DNA from: Shinella sumterensis
Lineage (GTDB): Bacteria > Pseudomonadota > Alphaproteobacteria > Rhizobiales > Rhizobiaceae
Length of the DNA: 64,000 bases
Reading direction: 5' to 3'
Assembly: GCF_004514425.2 (NCBI RefSeq)
Contig: NZ_MYFN02000001.1
Coordinates: forward strand, 558,001 to 622,000
Shown: positions 54,992-63,399 of the stretch, one piece after another
Layout of the letters: each line of letters opens with the position of its first letter
How positions within the stretch are numbered: the stretch's first letter is position 1
Translations under genes and position numbers: made by a program
Notes under the pieces: model-generated
Databases searched by the model: none
Told to the model about the DNA's origin: nothing
What the model saw: the letters and a program-made list of their open reading frames with translations, nothing else

Positions 54992-55741
54992 ATGGTTGAA
55001 ATTGGGGGTGCCAACGGATTAAGTCATCGGCCCGTAGCAAACGGGGCTGTCCGGTTACCGGCTCTCAAACTTGCCGATACTGCGAAAAACGCTTTGACGG
55101 ACCTGCGTGTCCTGGACGTGATCGACGAACGGGCGCTGGATCGCGAGTGTCTTTCTCAAAGCCTCGTATCGCACGGCCTTGACATGACCATCGTGCTTTT
55201 CAACTCCATCGAAGCATGGATGTCCAAATACGCAGAGGCGTCGAGCGGCGTTCTGATCAATATCGGCAGTCGCGATTGTACCGAGCCGCGCATCGAAAAC
55301 AACATTCGCATGCTGGTATCGCGGTTCCCGAATCTGCCGGTCATCATCCTCTCCGACAATCATGATTTGCGCCAGGTTCTGACGGCGCTCGATCTCGGGG
55401 TCAAAGGGTTCATTCCCTCGGCGGTCGGTATTTCCGTGTGCGTGAAGGCGATCTCGCTTGCGCTGTCGGGGGGCGTCTTCATCTCCACCGAGAGCCTGCC
55501 TGAACTGCGCAGACTGATGTCGGCAGCCGACCAGCAGGAGCGCAGGCGGGCCGAGATTTTCACCTGCCGGGAAGAGAATGTCATCGCCATGCTCAAGCTC
55601 GGCAAGGCAAACAAGATCATCGCTTATGAGCTCGGCCTGCGTGAAAGCACGGTCAAGGTCCACATCCGCAACATCATGAAGAAGCTCAAGGTTCGCAACC
55701 GGACGGAAGTTATCTTCAAGCTCAACGATCTCTACGGCTGA
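54992..55741 (+). CDS. LuxR family regulator with degenerate receiver domain
   Basis: 249 aa. Residues about 38-165 resemble a response-regulator receiver, but the phosphoacceptor Asp is replaced (VLINIGS, N90) and the conserved Lys is replaced by Ser (KGFIPSAV). Phosphorylation is therefore unlikely. The C-terminal LuxR HTH (about 188-245) reads FTCREENVIAMLKLGKANKIIAYELGLRESTVKVH in parts. A close paralog starts at 63,400 on the other side of the sugar module. Confidence 0.85.
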   Translation: MVEIGGANGLSHRPVANGAVRLPALKLADTAKNALTDLRVLDVIDERALDRECLSQSLVSHGLDMTIVLFNSIEAWMSKYAEASSGVLINIGSRDCTEPRIENNIRMLVSRFPNLPVIILSDNHDLRQVLTALDLGVKGFIPSAVGISVCVKAISLALSGGVFISTESLPELRRLMSAADQQERRRAEIFTCREENVIAMLKLGKANKIIAYELGLRESTVKVHIRNIMKKLKVRNRTEVIFKLNDLYG

Positions 55742-55845
55742 TCCCTACGCCTATCGGCCATGCCCTATCCACCAAGAGCGCGGATGCGCCTGCCACGCAT
55801 GGCGCGATAGTGCCCGGACGGGCTGGCGGGGCAGAGGAGACTGCG

Positions 55846-57222
55846 ATGGATGCCTTCATTCACGACTTCGAGAATTCGGATCGGCTTCGCCAGCGCGCGC
55901 ATCGGCTCATCCCGGGCGGCGCGCATACTTATGCCAAGGGCGATGACCAGTATCCCATCCTGTCGCCCGGCTTCATCGTCAGCGGATACGGCTGCCATGT
56001 GTGGGATGTCGACGGCAACGCCTATATCGAATACGGCATGGGCAACCGTGCAGTCGGTCTCGGTCACGCCTATCGCCATGTCGTGGAGGCCGTCGCGCGG
56101 CAGCTGGAATTCGGCTGCAATTTCACGCGGCCTGCGAGCATTGAGGTCGAATGTGCCTCGACCTTCCTCCAGATGGTTCCCGGCGCGGACATGGTGAAGT
56201 TCTGCAAGGACGGCTCTGACGCGACCTCTGCGGCGGTGCGCCTTGCGCGGGCCGCAACGGGCCGGGATCTTATTGCGCGTTGCCGGGACCATCCGTTCTT
56301 CTCGACCGACGACTGGTTCATCGGCACGACGGAGATGAATGCCGGCATTCCCGAAGTTGTCAGGGATCTCACGCTCGGCTTCTGCTACAACGATCTCGAT
56401 GACGCGCGCTACCTCTTCGCCCGGCACCCCGGCAGGATAGCCGCCCTCATTCTGGAGGCCTCGCGCGGCGACGATCCTGCCGAAGGCTATTTGCAGGACC
56501 TGCAAGCACTTTGTCATGCCAATGGCGCGCTCCTTATTCTCGACGAGATGATCACCGGCTTCCGCTGGGCGCGCGGCGGCGCGCAGGAATATTACCGTTT
56601 TCGGCCGGACCTTTCCTGTTTCGGCAAGGCGCTCGGCAACGGCTTCGCAATCTCCGCGCTCGCCGGCAAGCGTGAATTCATGGCGCTCGGCGGCATCGAA
56701 CAGACCGAGAAGCCGCGCGTCTTCCTGTTGTCCACCACCCATGGTGCCGAAACCCACGCCATGGCGGCCGCGATCGCGACCATGCACGTCTATGCGCAGG
56801 AGCCCGTCATCCCGCATCTGCGCAGCCAGGGAACGCGGCTCAAGGCGGGCATCGAGCAGGCGGTCGCCCGGCATGGTCTGGCAGGCTTCGTCGGTGTCAC
56901 CGGTCATCCCGCCTGTCTCAGCTACGTCACGAAGGACGGGAGCGGAACGCCTTCCCAGGCCTTCAGGACGCTGCTGCTGCAGGAAACCATCCGCCGCGGC
57001 GTCCTCGCGCCGTCGCTCGTGGTGAGCTATACGCACGGAAACGACGAGATAGACCAGACGATCGAGGCCTTCGACGGCGCGCTCGGCGTCTATCGTGCTG
57101 CACTTGATCACGGCGTCGAGAACTATCTGGTCGGCCGGCCCTCGGACGTCGTTTTCCGTCGCTTCAACATTGCGCCACGGCCTCACAGCATTGGGCCGGT
57201 CGCGAGGGCACAGACGGCCTGA
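55846..57222 (+). CDS. Class III aminotransferase, glutamate-1-semialdehyde aminomutase-like
   Basis: 458 aa from ATG 55846 with AGAGGAGA upstream. PLP-dependent fold with IPGGAHTYAKGDDQYP at the start, FCKDGSDATSAAVRLAR near residue 124, LILDEMITGFRWARGG, and the PLP Lys in CFGKALGNGFAISAL. It resembles HemL but is placed in a glycan cluster, so it more likely transfers an amino group to, or within, a sugar or a decorating compound than serves tetrapyrrole synthesis. Confidence 0.8.
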   Translation: MDAFIHDFENSDRLRQRAHRLIPGGAHTYAKGDDQYPILSPGFIVSGYGCHVWDVDGNAYIEYGMGNRAVGLGHAYRHVVEAVARQLEFGCNFTRPASIEVECASTFLQMVPGADMVKFCKDGSDATSAAVRLARAATGRDLIARCRDHPFFSTDDWFIGTTEMNAGIPEVVRDLTLGFCYNDLDDARYLFARHPGRIAALILEASRGDDPAEGYLQDLQALCHANGALLILDEMITGFRWARGGAQEYYRFRPDLSCFGKALGNGFAISALAGKREFMALGGIEQTEKPRVFLLSTTHGAETHAMAAAIATMHVYAQEPVIPHLRSQGTRLKAGIEQAVARHGLAGFVGVTGHPACLSYVTKDGSGTPSQAFRTLLLQETIRRGVLAPSLVVSYTHGNDEIDQTIEAFDGALGVYRAALDHGVENYLVGRPSDVVFRRFNIAPRPHSIGPVARAQTA

Positions 57223-57353
57223 CCTGCCCGAAAGCGGTAGGAAGAACTGCCGATACGCCATTCGGGTGCGTGCCGCCGTCATTGTCGTCAATCGTGGTCC
57301 GCATCGCGCCGACGTAGCATCTCCCTTGGCAAAGAAGTTGGGGAGACACGGAC

Positions 57354-58424
57354 ATGAAAGTGCTTGTAACGGGACATCAGGGTTACATCGGCTCCGTCAT
57401 GGTGCCGACCCTCCTGGCGGCGGGGCATGAGGTGCATGGCTATGACAGCAGGCTCTACCGGCGATGCACCTATGCGCCCGGCGGGCCCATGACGGAGGTT
57501 CCCGCCACGCTGAAAGATGTCAGGGATGTAACGCCTTACGACCTCGAAGGCTTCGACGCGGTGATCCATCTCGCGGCCCTGTCGAATGACCCGCTAAGCA
57601 ATCTGGATCCCGATGTCACCTATGACATCAACCACAAAGGCAGCGTGCGCGTTGCGCGTGCAGCAAGGCAGGCCGGCGTCCCACGCTTTCTCTTCGCCTC
57701 GTCGTGCAGCAACTACGGCCTTGCCGGCGAGGCTCTTGTCGACGAAGACGCGCCGCTCAATCCGGTCTCGGCCTATGGTCGCTCCAAGGTGATGGCAGAA
57801 GCCGACATCGCGGAGCTGGCCGATACCGGTTTCTGCCCGGTCTTCCTGCGGCCGGCGACGGCCTATGGCCTGTCACCCATGCTGCGCTTCGATATCGTGC
57901 TCAACAATCTGGTCGCGTGGGCGGTCACGCGGGGCGTTATCCTGCTCAAGTCGGACGGTACGCCGTGGCGGCCGATCGTGCATATCGAGGATATCTCGGG
58001 GGCATTTCTTGCGGCACTCGAGGCGCCGAGGGATGCGGTCTTTGCAGAAGCGTTCAATGTCGGCCGCACGGAGCACAATTATCAGGTCAGGGATATCGCG
58101 GATGTGGTGGCGCGGACCGTGCCGGGGTGCCGGTTGGATTATGCCAGCGAAGCCGGGCCCGACCCGCGCTCCTACCGCGTCGATTTCGGCAAGATCGCAC
58201 GCACCTTGCCGGCCTTCCGCCCGAAGTGGGACGTGGTGTCAGGGGCGCAGCAGCTCTACGGCGCCTATCGGGCTTCCGGCCTGACGCTCGAGGAATTCGA
58301 GGGGCCGCGCTATCAGCGTATCGGCCATATCCGCTCGCTTCTTGCCAGCAATACGCTCGACCGGAACCTGAGATGGCGCGCGCCGGCGAAGGTGCTCGCG
58401 GACAGGATGGCAATGCGTGCCTGA
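57354..58424 (+). CDS. NAD-dependent nucleotide-sugar epimerase/dehydratase (extended SDR)
   Basis: 356 aa, with GGGGAG before the ATG. Rossmann motif [17 protein letters not shown], active-site segment FASSCSNYG and YGRSKVMAE (Tyr-x3-Lys). The SSCSNYG sequence is unlike the STDEVYG of sugar 4,6-dehydratases, so an epimerase or keto-reductase is more likely. Pairs with the C-methyltransferase and cytidylyltransferase-like genes downstream. Confidence 0.82.
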   Translation: MKVLVTGHQGYIGSVMVPTLLAAGHEVHGYDSRLYRRCTYAPGGPMTEVPATLKDVRDVTPYDLEGFDAVIHLAALSNDPLSNLDPDVTYDINHKGSVRVARAARQAGVPRFLFASSCSNYGLAGEALVDEDAPLNPVSAYGRSKVMAEADIAELADTGFCPVFLRPATAYGLSPMLRFDIVLNNLVAWAVTRGVILLKSDGTPWRPIVHIEDISGAFLAALEAPRDAVFAEAFNVGRTEHNYQVRDIADVVARTVPGCRLDYASEAGPDPRSYRVDFGKIARTLPAFRPKWDVVSGAQQLYGAYRASGLTLEEFEGPRYQRIGHIRSLLASNTLDRNLRWRAPAKVLADRMAMRA

Positions 58425-58433
58425 GGGACGGCG

Positions 58434-59753
58434 ATGAACGAGGCGGCGCGGTTCGCTCCATCCGCAGAGGCCACGGCCGATATCGGCGGGGAGATCCACG
58501 CGCTGGTCTCCCGCCTTTTCCCGATCTGCCGCAGTATCACGGGTGAAGGCGTACGCCGCACGCTCGCGATCCTGTCGGAGCATGTCGACGTTGCGGTCCG
58601 TGAGGTGCCTTCTGGCACCCGGGTCTTCGACTGGACCGTGCCGCAGGAATGGAATGTCCGTGCGGCCTCCATCCGCGATGCGAGCGGCAAGGCCGTGGTC
58701 GATATCGCGGACTCCAATCTCCACCTTGTCGGTTACAGCGAGCCTGTGGCCCGCCGTATGCCGCTTTCGGAGCTTCGGCCCCATATCCACACGTTGCCGG
58801 ACCAGCCTGAAGTCATCCCTTACCGCACGAGCTACTACAGCCGCGACTGGGGCTTTTGCATGGCGCATCGGGAGTATCTGGCGCTCGAGGATGGAGACTA
58901 CGACGTCGTCATAGACACCACCTTTTCTGACGGTTCGCTGACCTATGGAGAAGTCTTCCTGCCGGGCGAGACCGATGGCGAGGTGCTCCTGAGTGCGCAT
59001 ATCTGCCACCCTTCGCTCGCCAACGACAATTGCTCCGGGCTCGCGGTTTTAGCCTTCCTGGCGCGGGCGCTGACCGGACGGCGCAGGCGGTTCGGCTACC
59101 GTTTTCTCTTTGCGCCGGGCACGATCGGGGCGCTCTGCTGGCTCGCGGCAAACGAGGAGCGGCTTTCGCGGATCGATCTTGGCCTCGTGGTTTCCTGCAT
59201 CGGCGACGGCGGCGGGCCTGTCTACAAGCGCAGCAGGCGCGGCGATGCGATGATCGACCGGGTGATGGAGGTCATCCGGTGTGATGGCCGGAAGATCGCG
59301 ATGATCGATTTCAGTCCCTTCGGTTATGACGAGCGGCAATTTTGTTCGCCGGGTTTCGACCTGCCTGTCGGCCTCCTGCAACGCAGCGCCTTCGGCACCT
59401 TTCCCGAATATCACACATCGGCGGACGATCTGGACTTCGTGCGCCCGGAGCATCTTGCCTCCTCCTTTCGCATGATCATGGACATTATCGAGGTCATCGA
59501 AACCGACAGGATACCGCTGAACCTGTCACCGAAGGGTGAGCCGCAGCTTGGAAAGCGCGGGCTGTACGCGACGACCGGCGGCCACAAGACGACGCCTGAC
59601 GTTACCATGGCATACCTCTGGGTGCTGAATCTCGCCGATGGCAGGCATTCCCTGCTCGACATTGCCTGCCGATCCGGGCTTCCTTTCTCGGCGATCGCCG
59701 CAGCGGCAACGCGACTGGAGGCGTGCGGGCTGGTCGGAGATGCTCAGGCGTGA
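58434..59753 (+). CDS. DUF4910-type aminopeptidase-like protein with C-terminal winged helix
   Basis: 439 aa. A peptidase-like core has the zinc-site segment LLSAHICHPSLANDNCSGLAV (His and Asp) and FPEYHTSADDLDFV (second His and Asp). The N-terminal part starts LVSRLFPICRSITGEGVRRTL, typical of DUF2172/DUF4910. Residues about 380-439 (TPDVTMAYLWVLNLADG; FSAIAAAATRLEACGLV) form a winged helix. The family recurs in surface-glycan clusters with unknown role. It follows the SDR gene by 9 bases and overlaps the convergent RmlC-like gene. Confidence 0.7.
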   Translation: MNEAARFAPSAEATADIGGEIHALVSRLFPICRSITGEGVRRTLAILSEHVDVAVREVPSGTRVFDWTVPQEWNVRAASIRDASGKAVVDIADSNLHLVGYSEPVARRMPLSELRPHIHTLPDQPEVIPYRTSYYSRDWGFCMAHREYLALEDGDYDVVIDTTFSDGSLTYGEVFLPGETDGEVLLSAHICHPSLANDNCSGLAVLAFLARALTGRRRRFGYRFLFAPGTIGALCWLAANEERLSRIDLGLVVSCIGDGGGPVYKRSRRGDAMIDRVMEVIRCDGRKIAMIDFSPFGYDERQFCSPGFDLPVGLLQRSAFGTFPEYHTSADDLDFVRPEHLASSFRMIMDIIEVIETDRIPLNLSPKGEPQLGKRGLYATTGGHKTTPDVTMAYLWVLNLADGRHSLLDIACRSGLPFSAIAAAATRLEACGLVGDAQA

Positions 59754-60289
59754 TGTCCGTTGTCCGCAAGCAGCGGCCAGTTCCTGTCTTTCTCCGACAT
59801 CACGGCCGGTTCTGCCGGCCAGTCGATCGCAAGGGCAGGATCATCGTAGCGCAGGCCGGCGGCGGCGGATGGATCGTAACGCGTCGATATGAGATAGCCG
59901 ACCACCGCATCCTCCGTCAGCGACAGGAAACCGTGGGCACACCCCTTGGGAATATAGAGCTGGCGCATGTTGTCGGCGCTGAGTTCCGCTGCCGTCCAGC
60001 GGCGATAGGTCGGCGATTGCGGGCGAAGGTCGACGGCGACGTCCCAGATCGCGCCGTTCAGGCAGGACACTACCTTTACCTCTGCATGCGGCGCGCGCTG
60101 GAAATGCAGGCCACGCAGCGTGTGCTTGGCGGTCGAGCGCGAAAGGCTGTGCTGGACGAAGCGGTGTTCGAGCCCACGGACGTTCATCTCGTCGATGCAG
60201 AAGGTCCTGGCGAAGGAGCCTCGCTCGTCACGGATCGGCGATGCTTCGATCAGCCATACGCCTTCCAGGTCGGTTCTGGTGAACAGCAT
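59744..60289 (-). CDS. dTDP-4-dehydrorhamnose 3,5-epimerase-like protein (RmlC family)
   Basis: 181 aa cupin epimerase. Motifs TLRGLHFQRAPHAEVKVV (catalytic His and Lys), WDVAVDLRPQSPTYRRW, YIPKGCAHGFLSL and DDPALAIDWP are close to RmlC. No rmlABD partners lie nearby, so it may epimerise another 4-keto-6-deoxy nucleotide sugar, such as the one handled by the neighbouring genes. Confidence 0.82.
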   Translation of the reverse strand: MLFTRTDLEGVWLIEASPIRDERGSFARTFCIDEMNVRGLEHRFVQHSLSRSTAKHTLRGLHFQRAPHAEVKVVSCLNGAIWDVAVDLRPQSPTYRRWTAAELSADNMRQLYIPKGCAHGFLSLTEDAVVGYLISTRYDPSAAAGLRYDDPALAIDWPAEPAVMSEKDRNWPLLADNGHHA

Positions 60290-60577
60290 CGGTTCGTCCT
60301 CTCCCGTTTTCCTGAGTGTGACGACCGCAGCCAGACTGCCAAGTGCGGTTTCCGACGTATCTTTCGAGCGTAGCGGGTAGGATGGTCAATGTTCGTTTAA
60401 GTGCGTTTCATGTTGCTACGCCTTTCGGACAGTTGCGGTATTCGCAAGGTAGTATGGCCGGCTTCGTCCGCCATGCCTAATCTGGCACCACGTCGAGAAA
60501 CGGTCCCTTCGCGGTTAGGCTAGCTTCGATCGCCTCCCATGTCGGTCCCGACCGGATATCTCCATGGAGGCATTGTC
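60290..60577. promoter_or_regulatory. Divergent intergenic region of the sugar module
   Basis: 288 bases without a gene, between the RmlC-like and methyltransferase genes. It contains an inverted repeat TTGCG-N5-CGCAA at 60433-60447. No strong promoter consensus was recognised. Confidence 0.35.
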
Positions 60578-61873
60578 ATGAATTTTCAGGCCAGCCATTC
60601 GCTTGATCCGTCTCCCAGCCTGTCGCTTCGGCCGCCGTGCCGCCTGTGCGGCAGGACCTTGAGACATACCGTCGTCGATCTCGGCATGTCGCCGCCGTGC
60701 GAAAGCTTTCGTCAGGAAAGCGAACTCGGCCTGATGGAGGCCTACTATCCCCTGCATGTGCGTGTGTGCGAAGAATGCTTGCTGGTGCAGCTGGAGGAGT
60801 ATGTCAGTCCCGAAAGCATCTTCGAGGAGTATGCGTACTTCTCCTCCTACTCCACCAGCTGGGTCGCACATGCGGAGCGCTACTGCGAGAAGATGATCGA
60901 TCGCTTCGGTCTCGATGCACGCAGCTTCGTCGTCGAGCTCGCCAGCAACGACGGTTATCTGCTGCAGCATTTCGTGGCGCGAGGCATTCCCGTTCTCGGC
61001 ATCGAGCCTGCGATCAACGTGGCCGAGGTGGCGATCTCCCGCAGCATACCCACGAAGATCGCGTTCTTCGGCAAACGGCTTGCGGGCGACATGGCAGCGG
61101 TCGGCCAGACGGCGGACCTGATCGTCGCCAACAACGTGCTGGCGCAGGTGCCTGATATCAACGATTTCCTGGGCGGCATGAAGCAGATTCTCAAGCCACA
61201 GGGCGTGATCACGCTGGAGTTCCCGCATGTCGCGACGCTGATCGCGCAGAACCAGTTCGATACGATCTACCACGAGCACTTCTCCTATTTCTCGTTGTTC
61301 ACGGTGCAGGTTGCCGCCCGCATGCATGGACTGGAGATCTTCGATGTCGAGGAATTGCCGACCCACGGCGGCTCGCTCAGGGTCTATCTCGGCCATGCCG
61401 GACGGTCCGGTGTGATCAGCGCGAATGTCGCGGCGCTCCTGCTACGCGAGCAGCAGGCGGGCCTGCATGGCGTTGCGGCCTACACGTCCTTTGCCGACCG
61501 TGCACGACAGGCCAAGCGCAACCTCCTCTATTTCCTGATCAGCGTGAAGGAGAGGGGAGCGCGCATCTGCGGCTACGGCGCGCCCGGCAAGGGCAACACG
61601 CTTCTCAACTATTGCGGTATCGGCACGGACTTCCTTGATTTCACCGTCGACCGCAATCCCTACAAGCACGGCCGCTTTACGCCGGGCATGCATATTCCGA
61701 TCCTGCCCGTCGAGGCGATCGATCGCCACCGCCCGGATTACATCCTGATCCTGCCCTGGAACCTGAAGGCCGAGATCGTCGATCAGATGCGCCATGTCGG
61801 CGAATGGGGCGCGAAGTTCATCGTTCCCATTCCCGAGGTCTCCGTCATCGATCCGCTGGAGGATCTGTCATGA
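60578..61873 (+). CDS. SAM-dependent sugar C-methyltransferase (zinc-binding, TylC3-like)
   Basis: 431 aa from ATG 60578 with GGAGG upstream. The N-terminal zinc domain has CRLCG and CEECL pairs. The SAM-binding core (about 105-215) starts VVELASNDGYLLQHF with VLGIEP. PTHGGSLRVYLGHAG and ICGYGAPGKGNTLLNYCGI belong to the C-terminal domains of NDP-sugar C-methyltransferases. It should add a methyl branch to a keto-deoxy nucleotide sugar. The next ATG overlaps its stop. Confidence 0.85.
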   Translation: MNFQASHSLDPSPSLSLRPPCRLCGRTLRHTVVDLGMSPPCESFRQESELGLMEAYYPLHVRVCEECLLVQLEEYVSPESIFEEYAYFSSYSTSWVAHAERYCEKMIDRFGLDARSFVVELASNDGYLLQHFVARGIPVLGIEPAINVAEVAISRSIPTKIAFFGKRLAGDMAAVGQTADLIVANNVLAQVPDINDFLGGMKQILKPQGVITLEFPHVATLIAQNQFDTIYHEHFSYFSLFTVQVAARMHGLEIFDVEELPTHGGSLRVYLGHAGRSGVISANVAALLLREQQAGLHGVAAYTSFADRARQAKRNLLYFLISVKERGARICGYGAPGKGNTLLNYCGIGTDFLDFTVDRNPYKHGRFTPGMHIPILPVEAIDRHRPDYILILPWNLKAEIVDQMRHVGEWGAKFIVPIPEVSVIDPLEDLS

Positions 61874-62682
61874 AGGTCGTTCTTTTCTGCGGCGGGCGCG
61901 GAACACGCATCCGCGAATATTCCGAGGCCATTCCCAAGCCGATGATCCCGCTCGGCGCGCAACCGATCCTGCGCCATGTCATGCAGTATTACGCGTCCTA
62001 CGGCCACGACGACTTCACCCTATGCCTCGGCTACAAGGCGAATGTCATCAAGGACTTTTTCCTGACGTGCCGGCCGCAGACATTTTCGGACTGCATCGTG
62101 TCTGGTGAGGGACGGGTCGAACTCCTCGGGGATGCACAGGAACACTGGCGCATCGCGCTGATCGATACCGGAATCTGGCGCAATATCGGCGAACGCCTGT
62201 GGGCCGTGCGCGAGCAGGTGCGCGGCGAGCGGATGTTTTTGGCCAATTACAGCGACGGCCTCACCGATGTTGATCTCGACGACATGATCGCCCGCTTCGA
62301 GGCAAGCGGCAAGATCGCCTGCTTCCTCGCGGTGCGGCCGCCGCTCACCTACCATCTTGCCGATATCGATGAGGCGGGCCAGGTGCGGGAATTCCGTTCG
62401 TCCGACCGGTCGGAGATATGGATCAACGGCGGCTATTTCCTGATGCGTCAAGAGATCTTCGACTACATGCGCGAAGGTGAGGAACTGGTTCTCGAACCCT
62501 TCGAGCGGCTGATCCGGGACGACATGCTGATGGCGTACAAGCACGAGGGCTTCTGGCGCTCGATGGACACGCTACGCGACTGGCAGATGCTCGAGGAAAT
62601 GGTGGAGCGCGGCGAGATGCCGTGGGTGCGTCAGACGGAAGGGGAGCGTGTTTCCCGGCTGCGCAAGGTGGGTCGATCATGA
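61870..62682 (+). CDS. Sugar nucleotidyltransferase, glucose-1-phosphate cytidylyltransferase (RfbF)-like
   Basis: 270 aa from ATG 61870, coupled to the methyltransferase. Motif CGGRGTRIREYSEAIPKPM (shown in part: GGRGTR and PKPM), IPLGAQPILRHVMQYYASYG and LGYKANVIKDFF match RfbF-type enzymes more than RmlA. It would make CDP-glucose, the usual entry to CDP-deoxysugars. A CDP-glucose 4,6-dehydratase is not in the window and may lie beyond 64,000. Confidence 0.78.
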   Translation: MKVVLFCGGRGTRIREYSEAIPKPMIPLGAQPILRHVMQYYASYGHDDFTLCLGYKANVIKDFFLTCRPQTFSDCIVSGEGRVELLGDAQEHWRIALIDTGIWRNIGERLWAVREQVRGERMFLANYSDGLTDVDLDDMIARFEASGKIACFLAVRPPLTYHLADIDEAGQVREFRSSDRSEIWINGGYFLMRQEIFDYMREGEELVLEPFERLIRDDMLMAYKHEGFWRSMDTLRDWQMLEEMVERGEMPWVRQTEGERVSRLRKVGRS

Positions 62683-63332
62683 AAATGCTGCCCCTTGCCT
62701 CCGCCGGGCACCGGCTACGGGTCCTCTGCCTCGGCGCGCATGCCGACGATATCGAGATCGGAGCCGGCGGCACGATCCTCGGTCTGATCGCTGCCGGCGT
62801 GGAGCTGGAGGTCTTTTGGTGCGTGATGAGTGCAACGCCGGAGCGAGCGACCGAAACGCGGCTCGCCGCGGCCGCCTTCCTTGAGGGCGCAGCCTCGGCG
62901 ACGGTGGAGGTCTGCGGCTTCGAGGACAGCTATTTCCCAAGCCAGAGCCGCGAGATCAAGACATTCATGCTGTCCTTGCGCGACAGGGCAGAGCCGGACG
63001 TCATTTTCACCCACAGCCGCCATGACGCACATCAAGATCATCGAGAGCTAAATAAGTTAACAATGAATATATTCAGGGACCATTTCGTCTTAGAATATGA
63101 GATCCCGAAATGGGACGGGGATATCACGCAGCGTAATGCCTACGTGCCTCTCCAGCCCGGCGTGATCGATCGCAAGATCGATCTGCTCATGGCGCATTTC
63201 GCGACGCAACGGTCCAAGGACTGGTTCGACGCGGACGTCTTTCGGGGTTTGGCCCGCATGCGCGGGATGGAGTGCAGATCGCCCTCGCTTTTCGCGGAGG
63301 CTTTCACAATACGCAAGATGGCCCTGGCATAG
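62679..63332 (+). CDS. PIG-L family N-deacetylase
   Basis: 217 aa from ATG 62679, overlapping the previous stop by 4 bases. Zinc motif LGAHADDIEIGAGG (the AHPDDE-type) and the second ligand segment THSRHDAHQDHRELN are both present. It probably removes an acetyl group from an N-acetyl sugar or glycan. The stretch 63030-63090 is locally AT-rich. Confidence 0.84.
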   Translation: MKMLPLASAGHRLRVLCLGAHADDIEIGAGGTILGLIAAGVELEVFWCVMSATPERATETRLAAAAFLEGAASATVEVCGFEDSYFPSQSREIKTFMLSLRDRAEPDVIFTHSRHDAHQDHRELNKLTMNIFRDHFVLEYEIPKWDGDITQRNAYVPLQPGVIDRKIDLLMAHFATQRSKDWFDADVFRGLARMRGMECRSPSLFAEAFTIRKMALA

Positions 63333-63399
63333 GACCGACAACACATTCGAACGCAGGCCCGGACTCGTAATTCTGACCAGGAAATTAGTGAGGGGTACC

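Noticed and set aside
54992-55741. A classic phosphorylation-controlled response regulator
   Set aside because: The phosphoacceptor Asp and the conserved Lys are both replaced.
59744-60289. Rhamnose pathway gene rmlC
   Set aside because: The family match is good, but no rmlA, rmlB or rmlD lies nearby, so the specific rhamnose role is not supported.
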